Made by a program: the position numbers and the translations under genes. A stretch of 11,514 nucleotides of DNA from Phoronis pallida (lineage: Eukaryota; Phoronida; Phoronidae): contig JAOXYC010205573.1 of assembly GCA_028565715.1 (NCBI GenBank), positions 1 to 11,514 of the forward strand. The letters run 5' to 3'. Below the pieces are notes generated by a model. That model had not been told where the DNA came from and ran no database searches. It saw only the letters and a program-made list of their open reading frames with translations. Numbering within the stretch: the stretch's first letter is position 1; each line of letters begins with the position of its first letter. Positions 1-7,413 of the stretch are shown in pieces.

Positions 1-109
1 CCTCAGTTGAGGAAATTACTAGGTCACGTGATGTGATCAAATTAGTTGCTTGACCAGATTTATAATTAATTATAATTATAAGACAGAATAACATTGCTAA
101 ATCCAGTAC

Positions 110-181
110 CTGTGATAGCATGTCATCAGTGATTGGTATAGGGTCTTGTGTATCATACAGCTCTGGACGGTCTTGTAGAAA
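110..181 (-). CDS. NUB1: NUB1 coding exon 13 (residues 475-498), last in window
   Basis: Acceptor cttttcag, 24 codons, donor GTACTG, phase 0. It encodes FLQDRPELYDTQDPIPITDD MLSQ, the spacer before the third UBA (human ILLSNPQMWWLND then SQENIDRLVYMGF). The following exon must lie beyond position 1. Bases 1-109 read as intron. Confidence 0.85.
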
Positions 182-3100
182 CTGAAAAGGGGGAAAACAA
201 AATGAAAAACAATGGAAAATCCCCATTACAGAGTACCTTATGGCATATAAACAGCAGAGACAACATTATTTGACAAAAAACTTTAAAAAATGACATTGGC
301 ATGGTAGTTAATTATGAATTGACAAAAATTATCATTCTTGCCCGCTTACAAGAAACAACTCCAAGTGTATGATGTAGATTGTGTCATCCAGGTAGATCAC
401 CAATTCAGTAGTTATAAATCTAATCACTGGACTCTCCCAGCGTTACGAACACATCCCGCCAAAGATCACTACACAAACCCTAGTCAAGGACACAGACCTG
501 TTCGCAATGTTGGGAGAAAATTAATCGGTGAGTCCAGTGATTAGATTATAGCTCTACTGAATTGAACTCCAAGAGTGTTTGTGATATGAAAAAGGTTTAT
601 CAGTTAATAGTACTTGCACAATAAAAATAAGACCCCCACTGTTTTGAAGAACTGTCTAGTCTCAGATTTTGGGTATGGCAGCTTTCTGCTGCTGCCTTCT
701 CAGATGTCATCCTGCCTTGTCTCATGATGAGGTTATTTAAAATAAGATGGTATGGTAAGGGACTTGTGGTTTTAAACCGCTAATAGTATCTTACCTGAAT
801 TGCCACAGTGACATCATTCTCCGCTAATCTCAGTGCCTCCCTAGCGCCACCTGGTGGGAACCCCATAGATAACATAGAGTCGTATCCTTCCATGTCTAAC
901 CTTGAAGAGTAAAGTGTCAGACACATTGTACAAACAGCGATTCACTTCCTGATCACAAGAACTGATGATTGGACAAATAGATTTCAAGTGAGTGCTCCTT
1001 TTCACAAAATAATTGGAAGCAAGTGGATGGACCTTTTCTTAAAATAACTTGGAAGGAAAGTAGTATTGCTAAATGATGATGCATGCATAAGCTGAAGGCA
1101 TTTTATAAATTATTTTGCACAAAGATGAATATTTTAATTAGGGTTATTCTGTATCGAAAGCTGCAATTTTCTTCTTGTTCTTTGTCACATACCATTTTCC
1201 CTTGTGTGTTTTCCCAAGATTCTTCCCCTCCTTTCTTCTCTCCTTTTCCAACTTTTCTTTTTCTCTTCTATCTTTTTTGTCCTAAAACATCATGATAAAA
1301 CAAAATGATAATCCAAGCAAATACCCTCTTCACATGAGGACATGAACTATGGACACAGCAAAGAAAGTAATGTGAAAGATTATTTGAAATTAATAAGTAT
1401 TATGGTCTGTTTGTATGGATCTTGGAGAATAATGTGGCCCGTATAATCCCTTTTTGACTTAGGCTACAGACTTAATTGTGTTTATTGATATTCAGTCTTT
1501 GTGTGGGTGCTAAATGAAACACCTCGTTAAGTGCAGTGTGTGTAAACAACAAACAATGGCTGATGGTTTATGGGCCCCAACAGCCAAATCCCACAGGCTG
1601 TAGGATATGGTCACATGACTTCCAGGCTCTATTGCTTAGAATGATGTACCTGCTGTTTCTGCATGATGTGCTGTATCGTCATCTCCACATTTCCCTCACA
1701 CGCACGTAGACCTAGCCTGGCTTCCTGGTGTGTGAAACCCATTGACATGACTGAAAAAAACATAGGATGAAAGTTAAAGGCTTTTAATTCAGTTAGAAAT
1801 TACCACTGATAAAGTTGTAAAGACAGAAAAATTTGGAACAGAACTGGGAATCAAACCAAGGTATTCCTGATTGCTAAAATGTGCATTACTGTGAAACAAC
1901 AGTTATTTTACTTTCCAACCAACTGACACATGCGAGTTTAATCAGATAGTCGTTTTTGAATCATTGACATAGGTCCCTAAATAAAAAGTCTACTAGGAAT
2001 TGCAACAAATACATGGGCATATTGATGAATGATCTGGGGAAATGATCTACAAATGTACTAACCTTGTGTCAGTTTGTCATCATCTACTTGCAAAGTTCTC
2101 AATTCAGTCTCAGCCTTAAAATATATTGAAAAAAAATTATCAATATTGTAATTAAACAAAATTAATTGAAGAACAGTGGGTCAAACTTTTATAGAAATGT
2201 TACTTTTAGTTTGCACCAACTTTTGCTCAACTGCATTTGATTTAATTTGAAATTCGAGAACTCACAACTTATGTGTCTGGACAATCTCGATAACAAAGCT
2301 TTTTCGAGACTGAATTATTGTGCGGAAACTTGAAATAACAAAAAATCAGGAAGCTGACAGGGAATCAAAAACATTAACTGGACAGGGTTTGATTTATATC
2401 GGCCGAGTTCAATTAATTTAAATTTAAAACTTTGGGCCAGTAAAAATCATTACCTTTAATTTGTATTTAGAGGAAAATATATTCAATAGTTTGAAATACC
2501 TGAATCAACATAGTATATTTTCTTTAAAAGCATACAGGAAATGTTTCTTTTCAAGATTCCAAAATTTAAAAATCTTAACACGGAAATGCAGTTATAACAT
2601 TAGGCCAATCAAGTTAGAATAAATAACCTGAGTAGACAGGAAATACTATATTTTGGTCATGTCCGAATATTGTGGACAATAAAAAACGACTTGATAATAA
2701 TTTTAGGTGTCCGGAAATGACGAGCTGTACGAAAATGGCGGGCTTTTACCGTAGTCAATCTAAATCATCACCTTTCTCAGAAACTGCCTAGCCTCATCCA
2801 TCCTGCCCTGGTGGAATGATAGAATACCTTGCAGGAGGTGTAACCTCATAAATAGGGCCATCTCTTCACCGACTTCTCCCTGCAATGGTAAAAACATTGC
2901 CATGGAAACACACCAGATTTCAATGAAATTGTTATAACTAAATTCATTATAAAGAAAAAATCATAAATGATAAGAAATATGTTAAGAAGTCACAATCCCG
3001 TCCTGAATACTCAATTTGAAAATGAAATTACTTTATTAGACAACTAAAAAAATATATAGTATTACTAAAATTTTGAAATCCACTAAAAAATTGACGGCAT

Positions 3101-6100
3101 AGAAATTTTTTGAAAAGACCACACACCTTCACAGCACGTAGTCTCTCTAAATTAGCACCATAGCTTCGCATGAAACATTTCTCACAAGTAAGTAATCTGG
3201 ACTCTGAAATGAGCATGAATTAAATATTGTCACATCAAAAAGAAATCTTCATCCTATTTCAGTCACAAATTTTCATGGTCTAAGTTGTCATTCGGATAAG
3301 AGGTCACCAAGTCATCTCAGGATGCTTGACATTGTGTGAAAAAACATATTTTAATTTTATAAAAAATTAGTAGAGCTGACTGTAACTGTTTCTTTGATAA
3401 AACCTGTATTAACAATGCATAAGACAGAATTGATGTACACATAGTACTTGGGAAATTTTACTTTACATGTCCACCTTCTTCATTAAAAATAGTTCATTTC
3501 GAAAGGTCATTGATGTATACATGACTTTTATAGCCATACATAAGGGCTATCCATCTATATTATAATGAAGGTCTGTTAAGAAGCTCGAAACTTGTTGTAG
3601 GTATTTAATTAGTTAATAATAAAACATTAAACAAAATACAATTTCATCCTCACTGACCTGCGTCTGGTAAGTTTGTAACGCTTTTCATGCATAGATAGCA
3701 CCAGACGACATCCAGACACAACACGGCATAGTTATCAACACAGTTGAGAATATCCGCACGGCACTTCTTAAACTCTTCATCAGCTTCTAGAAGATAGAGC
3801 AGTGCATCAGAGAACTCATGTTTCTTGAGCGCTGATTTACCTTTCTCATGGAGCGTCATTGCCATCACTAATGCCTGGGAAGATGGGAAAGATTTAAATT
3901 GTTTCAACTTTATAGAGACATTATTTTTATAATCAAGGCTGTCAATAAATTTGACCTCAATCTGAACCATGCGATGGATAATATCTAATAAATGGTGTCA
4001 CATAACTTTTATTCAGTATGAAAACACCATGAACTAGATATTATCCTTTTCAATTTTTCAAAAGGGTATTTCTAAATACTGGTTTTCACAAGCAAGCGCC
4101 TACTATATAATATTTGGAAATTAATTGCAGTCGTTATGGGACCAGGCACCTGTATAAATGATATCTTGAGGTGAAGAAAACCCTGACGGCCTTAACATAA
4201 ATTCACTACAACCATAAACACCAGGGTGTAAACCTAACTTCGGGTATGAGCCATCCCTTGTTTTGTTAAAATCTCAATGCTGCTTCACACAGAAATGGTT
4301 GTAAATCGTCACTCGGGAATAACCCCACCACCTTACATTTTTGGCATTTCCAATTTTTAGTATATCAATCACTTTCATTACCTTGCTCTCTTCAGGAGGT
4401 AATTTGAGTGGTTTCCCTGTCTGATCTGCAATCTGAACACGGTATTTCTCTTCTGGATCATCATCTAGTAAAAGTTAAAATTAAGCATTACACTGTTTAT
4501 CATCTAAGTGACTAAAACAGTCTGAGTCACGTCTTGTCATTTCATAATTCAATTATTCGCAATCGTCAATATTGATCAAGCCTAGTCGGGGACGTTTCTG
4601 GGCAAAACACTTTACCCGACTTGTCTCTCCCCATATATGTGTATAAACGGGTAAGAACTAGGCTAACAAAGTAATGGTAAGTGCGACTAAATTAGTGTTA
4701 AAACAATGCCTGACTGAGTATATAACACATCACATAGAGAGTTGAGATTTCACTTAAGAGTAAACAGTTCCGCAGGCTGGTTAAATTCCTTGAAAATATG
4801 CTTGCTGCTCCAGCTGCTTAATGTTACTTTAAAGCAAAACGAAATAACAAAACAATTATTTAATTTCAAAAAACTCAAACCACTCCCTACTATCCATGCT
4901 CTGTGTTAATAACTCTGCTGCTTCCTTTGTCTTTGCAAGTTTAGAGAATGATTCTGATTCTTTACTGGCTGAAGCTGTTGTCCCAACTGCCATGATAGTA
5001 ACACTGTTCTGTAGTTCAGAAAAAAGGTAGATTGGTCATTTAATTATAGTGCTGTTCTTGGAATTATCACCAAGTGATGAAAGTTTAATACAAGTCAGTC
5101 TTGTGAAAAAATATGGAAAAAAATGAAGGGAAAGCTGAAAGTAAACATGGCAAAACGATCCCTGGCCATTAAAAATGAGCATCTATTTAAAAACATCCCT
5201 GTCAAGTTCTGAATGTTGCTGTCTTTTAAAAATAAACCCATAACATTTGTACAGGGCATCACACTGAAAGTCTTTTGGCAGTCAAGGGGTTATTCTGTCC
5301 ACAAACACTTATATTTAACTTTTCTATGTTCATCAATTCTAGACAGTTCAAACAGTGTGTCAAACCAAGCATTTTGAAGTAGGTGTCTACGGTTTCAAAA
5401 ACAAAACATTGAAAACTGACAGTTTCAATTCGTGTACTCACCTTTACATGTTGTTGACTGAGAGTAGCAGTTTCCTGAATAATACGACCACAGCATATTA
5501 ACTTTAGAAGCTCAGTAGTCGTCGTACATTTCTCAGCCACCATTTGTTTAAGCTGCGCTCCTGTACTGTCAAGACTTATCTCGATGTTAAATAAGTTTGA
5601 ACCCTGAAAGCAGTTTTAAAATGCATCATATTAAAAGTAATTCTATTAACCGATATGAAGTTGGAGTTGCAAATTAAAGGTTAAGTTATACTTGATGTTG
5701 GGCTTCACAATATTGCACAAATTTCAAACCTGTATAGCAATTGCTCCAGCAACCTTAATCTTCAATGTAGCAAGACCTGATTGTTGGTATTTTTTCCTTG
5801 CATTCAACTTTTCCAGTGCATGCTGTCTTAGTTGTTCTAATGCGAGTTCAACCGATTCAGGGCTCATACCAAGCTGTGCAGAATATCTGTCAATTAAGTC
5901 CTACAAACAAAAGTTATGCAATGACATAATTAAAACACAGTATTAAACTAATCATTTTCAGACAAATTAATACTAAATTGATACACCTCCCCACATGCCA
6001 ATTTTTTTTTAAAAGCAAACAACATCTTTGTGTGAAAAAGTCACATTGCCCTCATGGGGTAATTCCTATACTGGCTCATAGCATCAAAATTAGCAAAGAA

Positions 6101-6363
6101 AGAATAGGAGCTGGTGAACTCATGTGGTATAGACATGGGTTCAATTCCCAGATCAGTTCCGATTGTTTCTGTCCAAGTTTCAATTATATACACATTCTGG
6201 CAGCTGTCACCATTTCCAATGATACCTGTGGTTTTTCGCCCTTCTCTCCATCTGGTGTAGTGAAGGGTGGCATCCATAGCTGAACCCTTTCTTGCATCAA
6301 GAGCTTGCGAATAATGTTCTCCAATTCATCCTGTCGACTTATGCTAACATCTCTGTTAGCCAT
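110..6363 (-). CDS. NUB1: NUB1-like NEDD8/FAT10 proteasomal adaptor, 13 coding exons, 3' end outside window
   Basis: Joining 6226-6363, 5730-5900, 5442-5603, 4891-5008, 4382-4464, 3658-3874, 3127-3203, 2772-2879, 2063-2114, 1650-1750, 1193-1281, 795-900 and 110-181 on the minus strand gives 498 uninterrupted codons with GT/AG borders and matching phases. Visible parts are an N-terminal region with QERVQLWMPPF (residues 24-34), a ubiquitin-like domain (about 88-168), a central helical region with VDNYAVLCLDVVWCY, a first UBA (376-406, MGF loop), a Lys/Arg-rich linker (410-439) and a second UBA (440-476, MGF loop). This order is that of NUB1, which in mammals binds NEDD8 and FAT10 and delivers them to the 26S proteasome. 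Human NUB1 is about 615 residues with three UBAs, so the last UBA and C-terminus lie beyond position 1. Family assignment is from remembered protein sequence, not from a search. Exact orthology is inferred. Confidence 0.93.
182..794 (-). other. NUB1 intron 12, with a foldback element
   Basis: The intron lies between the exon carrying the second UBA and the last exon in the window. It holds the inverted repeat listed at 401-564. The rest is AT-rich sequence in which I recognise nothing. Confidence 0.8.
401..564. repeat. Foldback (MITE-like) inverted repeat in NUB1 intron 12
   Basis: The left arm (401-435, caattcagtag...ggactc) is matched by the reverse complement of the right arm (530-564, gagtccagtg...attg) with a few mismatches and one small insertion. 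About 95 bases lie between. The nonamer aactccaag occurs at 357-365 and at 565-573, the latter directly after the right arm. It could be a target duplication only if the element begins upstream of the visible left arm. No transposase is encoded. Confidence 0.6.
795..900 (-). CDS. NUB1: NUB1 coding exon 12, second UBA domain (residues 439-474)
   Basis: Acceptor cttcaag, donor GTAAGA, starts in phase 2 and ends in phase 0. It encodes LDMEGYDSMLSMGFPPGGAR and EALRLAENDVTVAIQ. The SMGF loop and the N-D-V-x-x-A-I helix are typical UBA features and follow the first UBA as in vertebrate NUB1. Confidence 0.87.
1193..1281 (-). CDS. NUB1: NUB1 coding exon 11, basic linker (residues 410-438, plus two bases)
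   Basis: Acceptor gttttag, 29 codons and TG, donor GTATGT. The next exon's first base completes a Trp codon. It encodes a highly charged DKKDRREKEKLEKERRKEGK followed by NLGKTHKGK-W. The basic cluster sits where human NUB1 has its KEKKRRR nuclear-localisation-type stretch. A weaker in-phase donor at 1252-1251 (GTTGGA) would drop 20 residues, so the end is slightly uncertain. Confidence 0.78.
1282..1649 (-). other. NUB1 intron 10, no recognised content
   Basis: Ordinary AT-rich intron sequence between the first UBA exon and the basic linker exon. I see no repeat or coding signal. Confidence 0.75.
1650..1750 (-). CDS. NUB1: NUB1 coding exon 10, first UBA domain (residues 376-409)
   Basis: Acceptor ttttttcag, donor GTACAT, phase 0 at the end. 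It encodes V-MSMGFTHQEARLGLRACEG and NVEMTIQHIMQKQQ. MGF after helix 1 and the LRACxGNVxxTIxHI helix 3 are UBA hallmarks. The segment is nearly identical in layout to human QEARLGLRACDGNVDHAATH. Confidence 0.92.
1751..2062 (-). other. NUB1 intron 9, with a SINE remnant
   Basis: An intron of about 310 bases between coding exons 9 and 10. Its only recognisable content is the decayed tRNA-derived SINE listed at 1819-1890. Confidence 0.75.
1819..1890 (-). mobile_element. Decayed tRNA-derived SINE, copy 1
   Basis: On the plus strand it reads agacagaaaaatttggaaca, then ctgggaatcaaaccaaggta, then cctgattgct. This matches the SINE at 9721-9818 across the 3' tail, the T-arm/box B region and part of the anticodon arm. 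The tRNA 5' half is unrecognisable. The tRNA head points left, so it has the same sense as NUB1. Confidence 0.7.
2063..2114 (-). CDS. NUB1: NUB1 coding exon 9 (residues 359-375, plus one base)
   Basis: A short exon with acceptor ttttaag and donor GTTAGT, phase 1. It encodes AETELRTLQVDDDKLTQ, the lead-in to the first UBA (human counterpart LFKELYIDPSKVDNLLQLG). Confidence 0.82.
2115..2771 (-). other. NUB1 intron 8, no recognised content
   Basis: This is the largest NUB1 coding intron, about 660 bases and AT-rich. It contains scattered short inverted motifs (for example tctcgataac and tttttcgaga near 2290) but no family I can name. Confidence 0.7.
2772..2879 (-). CDS. NUB1: NUB1 coding exon 8 (residues 323-358)
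   Basis: Acceptor attgcag, 36 codons, donor GTGATG, phase 0 both sides. It encodes GEVGEEMALFMRLHLLQGIL and SFHQGRMDEARQFLRK, which follows the human pattern KVLFLRLYLLQGIRNYHSGN. Confidence 0.88.
3127..3203 (-). CDS. NUB1: NUB1 coding exon 7 (residues 297-322)
   Basis: Acceptor atttcag, donor GTGTGT. The first two bases complete Glu, then SRLLTCEKCFMRSYGANLER LRAVK follows. It aligns with human KLNLAQKCFKNCYGENHQRL. Phase 0 at the end. Confidence 0.86.
3204..3657 (-). other. NUB1 intron 6, no recognised content
   Basis: AT-rich intron sequence. No supported coding, RNA or repeat feature. Confidence 0.7.
3658..3874 (-). CDS. NUB1: NUB1 coding exon 6, central conserved region (residues 225-296)
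   Basis: Acceptor ttcccag, 72 codons and one base, donor GTCAGT (phase 1). It encodes ALVMAMTLHEKGKSALKKHE and later ILNCVDNYAVLCLDVVWCYL. The VDNYAVLxLDxVWCY block is the most recognisable part of the NUB1 family and made the identification. The helical repeats here resemble TPR-like packing. Confidence 0.93.
3875..4381 (-). other. NUB1 intron 5, weak internal duplication
   Basis: The only structure seen is a loose resemblance between gggtgtaaacctaacttcgg (from 4224) and ggttgtaaatcgtcactcgg (from 4298). This may be two degraded units of a repeat or chance. Confidence 0.6.
4382..4464 (-). CDS. NUB1: NUB1 coding exon 5 (residues 197-224)
   Basis: Acceptor tttactag, donor GTAATG. The two leading bases complete an Asn codon with the previous exon. 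It encodes DDPEEKYRVQIADQTGKPLK and LPPEESK, matching the human NUB1 segment YLDIANQTGRSIRIPPSERK. Confidence 0.87.
4465..4890 (-). other. NUB1 intron 4, with a dispersed-repeat candidate
   Basis: The intron holds the element described at 4579-4664. The remainder is AT-rich without recognised content. Confidence 0.7.
4579..4664. repeat. Candidate dispersed repeat with short terminal inverted repeats
   Basis: The segment is bounded by agcctagt (4579-4586) and its exact reverse complement actaggct (4657-4664). Inside are ggcaaaacactttacccgac and gtgtataaacgggtaag, where tttacccg and cgggtaa can also pair. I recall similar gcaagacactttac / tataaatgggta sequences as common interspersed repeats in marine invertebrates, but this is memory and not a database match. 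Confidence 0.4.
4891..5008 (-). CDS. NUB1: NUB1 coding exon 4 (residues 158-196, plus one base)
   Basis: Acceptor actacag, 39 codons and one base, donor GTAGGG (phase 1). It starts with the last ubiquitin-like strand (NSVTIMAVG) and continues into a Ser/Glu/Lys-rich helical linker (SKESESFSKLAKTKEAAELL). Phase 1 matches the next exon. Confidence 0.83.
5009..5441 (-). other. NUB1 intron 3, no recognised content
   Basis: Plain intron sequence between the ubiquitin-like core exon and the next exon. No feature supported. Confidence 0.7.
5442..5603 (-). CDS. NUB1: NUB1 coding exon 3, ubiquitin-like domain core (residues 104-157)
   Basis: Acceptor ttcag, 54 codons, donor GTGAGT, phase 0 on both sides. 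It carries FNIEISLDSTGAQLKQMVAE and LLKLICCGRIIQETATLSQQ. The pattern strand, helix, LKLI strand, G-R-I turn is that of a ubiquitin fold, and in NUB1 this domain lies between the N-terminal helices and the central region. Confidence 0.88.
5730..5900 (-). CDS. NUB1: NUB1 coding exon 2 (residues 47-103)
   Basis: Acceptor ttgtag, 57 codons, donor GTTTGA, both borders phase 0. It encodes DLIDRYSAQLGMS..., an amphipathic helical stretch, and ends with SGLATLKIKVAGAIAIQ, the first beta strand of the ubiquitin-like domain (compare TTGIATIEVFLP in human NUB1). Confidence 0.88.
5901..6225 (-). other. NUB1 intron 1 (between the first two coding exons), with a SINE copy
   Basis: An intron of about 325 bases. 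It contains the SINE copy at 6107-6176. An open frame crosses it on the plus strand but is antisense to the exon and not credible. Confidence 0.75.
6107..6176 (+). mobile_element. tRNA-derived SINE, copy 2 (5' half eroded)
   Basis: It contains tgggttcaattccca (6137-6151), a T-arm with box B, followed by gatcagttccgattgtttct gtcc. These equal the T-arm and tail of the copy at 9721-9818, read on this strand. The box A half is degraded to gagctggtgaactcatgtgg. The copy is antisense to NUB1 and its tail ends about 50 bases from the exon at 6226. Confidence 0.72.
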
Positions 6364-6365
6364 AT
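6226..6365 (-). CDS. NUB1: NUB1 first coding exon (residues 1-46)
   Basis: The exon begins after ttttag at 6366-6371, with two untranslated bases before ATG at 6363-6361, and ends in CAG before donor GTATCA (phase 0). It encodes MANRDVSISR... through GEKPQ. The segment QERVQLWMPPF resembles the vertebrate NUB1 N-terminus (REDRIQLWKPPY). Because an acceptor sits directly before the ATG, a non-coding upstream exon is expected, as in vertebrate genes. An in-frame ATG at 6435 would add 24 intron-like residues and is not favoured. Confidence 0.85.
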
Positions 6366-7060
6366 CTAAAAGACAATTTAAATTATTATTTGTAATTAAG
6401 TTACTAGTCAGAATAGCGAGGGAACTACTCTTCATAGGTTAGTACAGTATTAGTAGCACTACTTGACCTGTTGACTTGCACCAAACCAGGAATCAGGAAC
6501 CAAGAACTTTATTTTGCCAAATTAAAAAGAATTACAATAATTGGCATGAATAGATGAGAAAACAAAAGAAATTCCAATCTAAAAATTCTGTGCGCATGCA
6601 ATGCAAGGTCAGAACAAATTGGACATTTAGACCAAGCCAGTTAGTCATTCATTGGAAGTCTACTCGCTCGTAAGTGGTGATGGATTCATATAATGCCCTA
6701 GTCCGTTAATCCATGTCACAATCCGTCTCAAACCCATGTCATTACATTAAACTTTGCAAACATCAGCTGATCAGTCATCATTGACTGACATTGACATCAT
6801 TCACCATTACATCAATCAATCACAGCGTGAAAGTTGTCACCGGCATGAACAGCTCCCGGGAACAGCTCTACAAAAACCACAATCGTTTTGAACTTATAAA
6901 CTTGCATGCGGTGACAAAAGCATCGCCATGAATACTGAAATAGTTTAACAAAGTTTAACCGTTAATTGCTCGTTTAAAATACCAGTTTCAGTGCCTTTAG
7001 ACATCAAATACGACTACAAGTGCTGCGTCAGTGTTGTTTTGCTTTTTGCGGAAGTCTGAC

Positions 7061-7110
7061 CTGAGTGACTGAAGTTGTAAATGTTTGGAAGAAACACATA
7101 AATAATTATT
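7061..7110 (-). other. NUB1: Candidate non-coding first exon of NUB1 (5' end not determined)
   Basis: An acceptor directly before the NUB1 ATG requires an upstream exon. The best donor noticed on the minus strand is CAG/GTCAGA at 7061/7060. The upstream limit given is arbitrary, since no transcription start can be read from the sequence. Confidence 0.3.
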
Positions 7111-7313
7111 GCTGTCAATCTGATTCATCAATTTTACATTTTAAAATAATTTTTTCAATGTTTCTTTGATATTAAATTATAACATTTCGATGGACTTTAT
7201 GTATTACTTATATTTAATCATGCTGAACTTTCTCTCTCATAAGTGATATTTTCGCGACACCCCCAAGTGTGGCGCTAGTGCAGTCGAAACAAAATTTTAT
7301 TGGGGTGCGAGAA

Positions 7314-7379
7314 ATGCTTCAGAAAAAAATTGCAAATCTCCAATGTGTCTGTTCCTGTTGCAGGAATCCGTCGCCTTGA
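7314..7379 (+). other. Upstream ORF in the presumed YTHDC2 leader
   Basis: ATG at 7314 opens a 21-codon frame (MLQKKIANLQCVCSCCRNPS P) that stops at 7377-7379, 26 bases before the main ATG. A second, overlapping frame runs from ATG 7343 to TAG 7384. Both exist in the mRNA only if the leader is unspliced. The sequence tctgttcctgttgcag ending at 7363 is a good splice acceptor that would remove their starts. Confidence 0.35.
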
Positions 7380-7405
7380 AGTAGTTTTAAAGCCTACATA
7401 AGACG

Positions 7406-7413
7406 ATGCAGCA
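7406..7413 (+). CDS. YTHDC2: YTHDC2 coding part of exon 1 (8 nt)
   Basis: ATGCAGCA followed by donor GTAAGTG. Joined to the first base of the next exon it reads Met-Gln-Gln-Ser. The donor is near-consensus. The phase match and an upstream in-frame stop support it, although such a short coding stretch could be a coincidence and a farther upstream start exon is possible. Confidence 0.72.

Larger units (their letters stand above)
6366..7405. promoter_or_regulatory. Interval between start codons: NUB1 leader intron and probable shared promoter
   Basis: The two coding regions diverge with 1,042 bases between their ATGs. The left part (6366-7060) is probably the NUB1 leader intron. The right part is CpG-poor except for seven CpGs within 7251-7375, which stands out in this AT-rich DNA and suggests the promoter/leader of YTHDC2. 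No convincing TATA box is seen. A bidirectional promoter is an inference from spacing. Confidence 0.5.

Noticed and set aside
22-30. CACGTG E-box at the left edge
   Set aside because: A single hexamer inside an intron, far from either promoter, is not evidence of regulation.
338-544. Open frame of 68 codons on the plus strand
   Set aside because: It spans most of the foldback element and has no recognisable protein features. It arises from the repeat sequence.
5978-6283. Open frame of 101 codons on the plus strand
   Set aside because: It runs antisense through the first NUB1 coding exon and the SINE copy. The minus-strand exon has clear family similarity and splice sites.
6364-6435. NUB1 start at the upstream in-frame ATG (6435)
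   Set aside because: The added 24 residues are intron-like in composition, and a splice acceptor lies directly before the ATG at 6363.
6500-6545. Possible polyadenylation signal (aataaag on the minus strand) marking a gene or retroposon 3' end
   Set aside because: There is no coding exon or repeat body beside it, and it lies in the presumed NUB1 leader intron. A chance AATAAA is common in AT-rich DNA.
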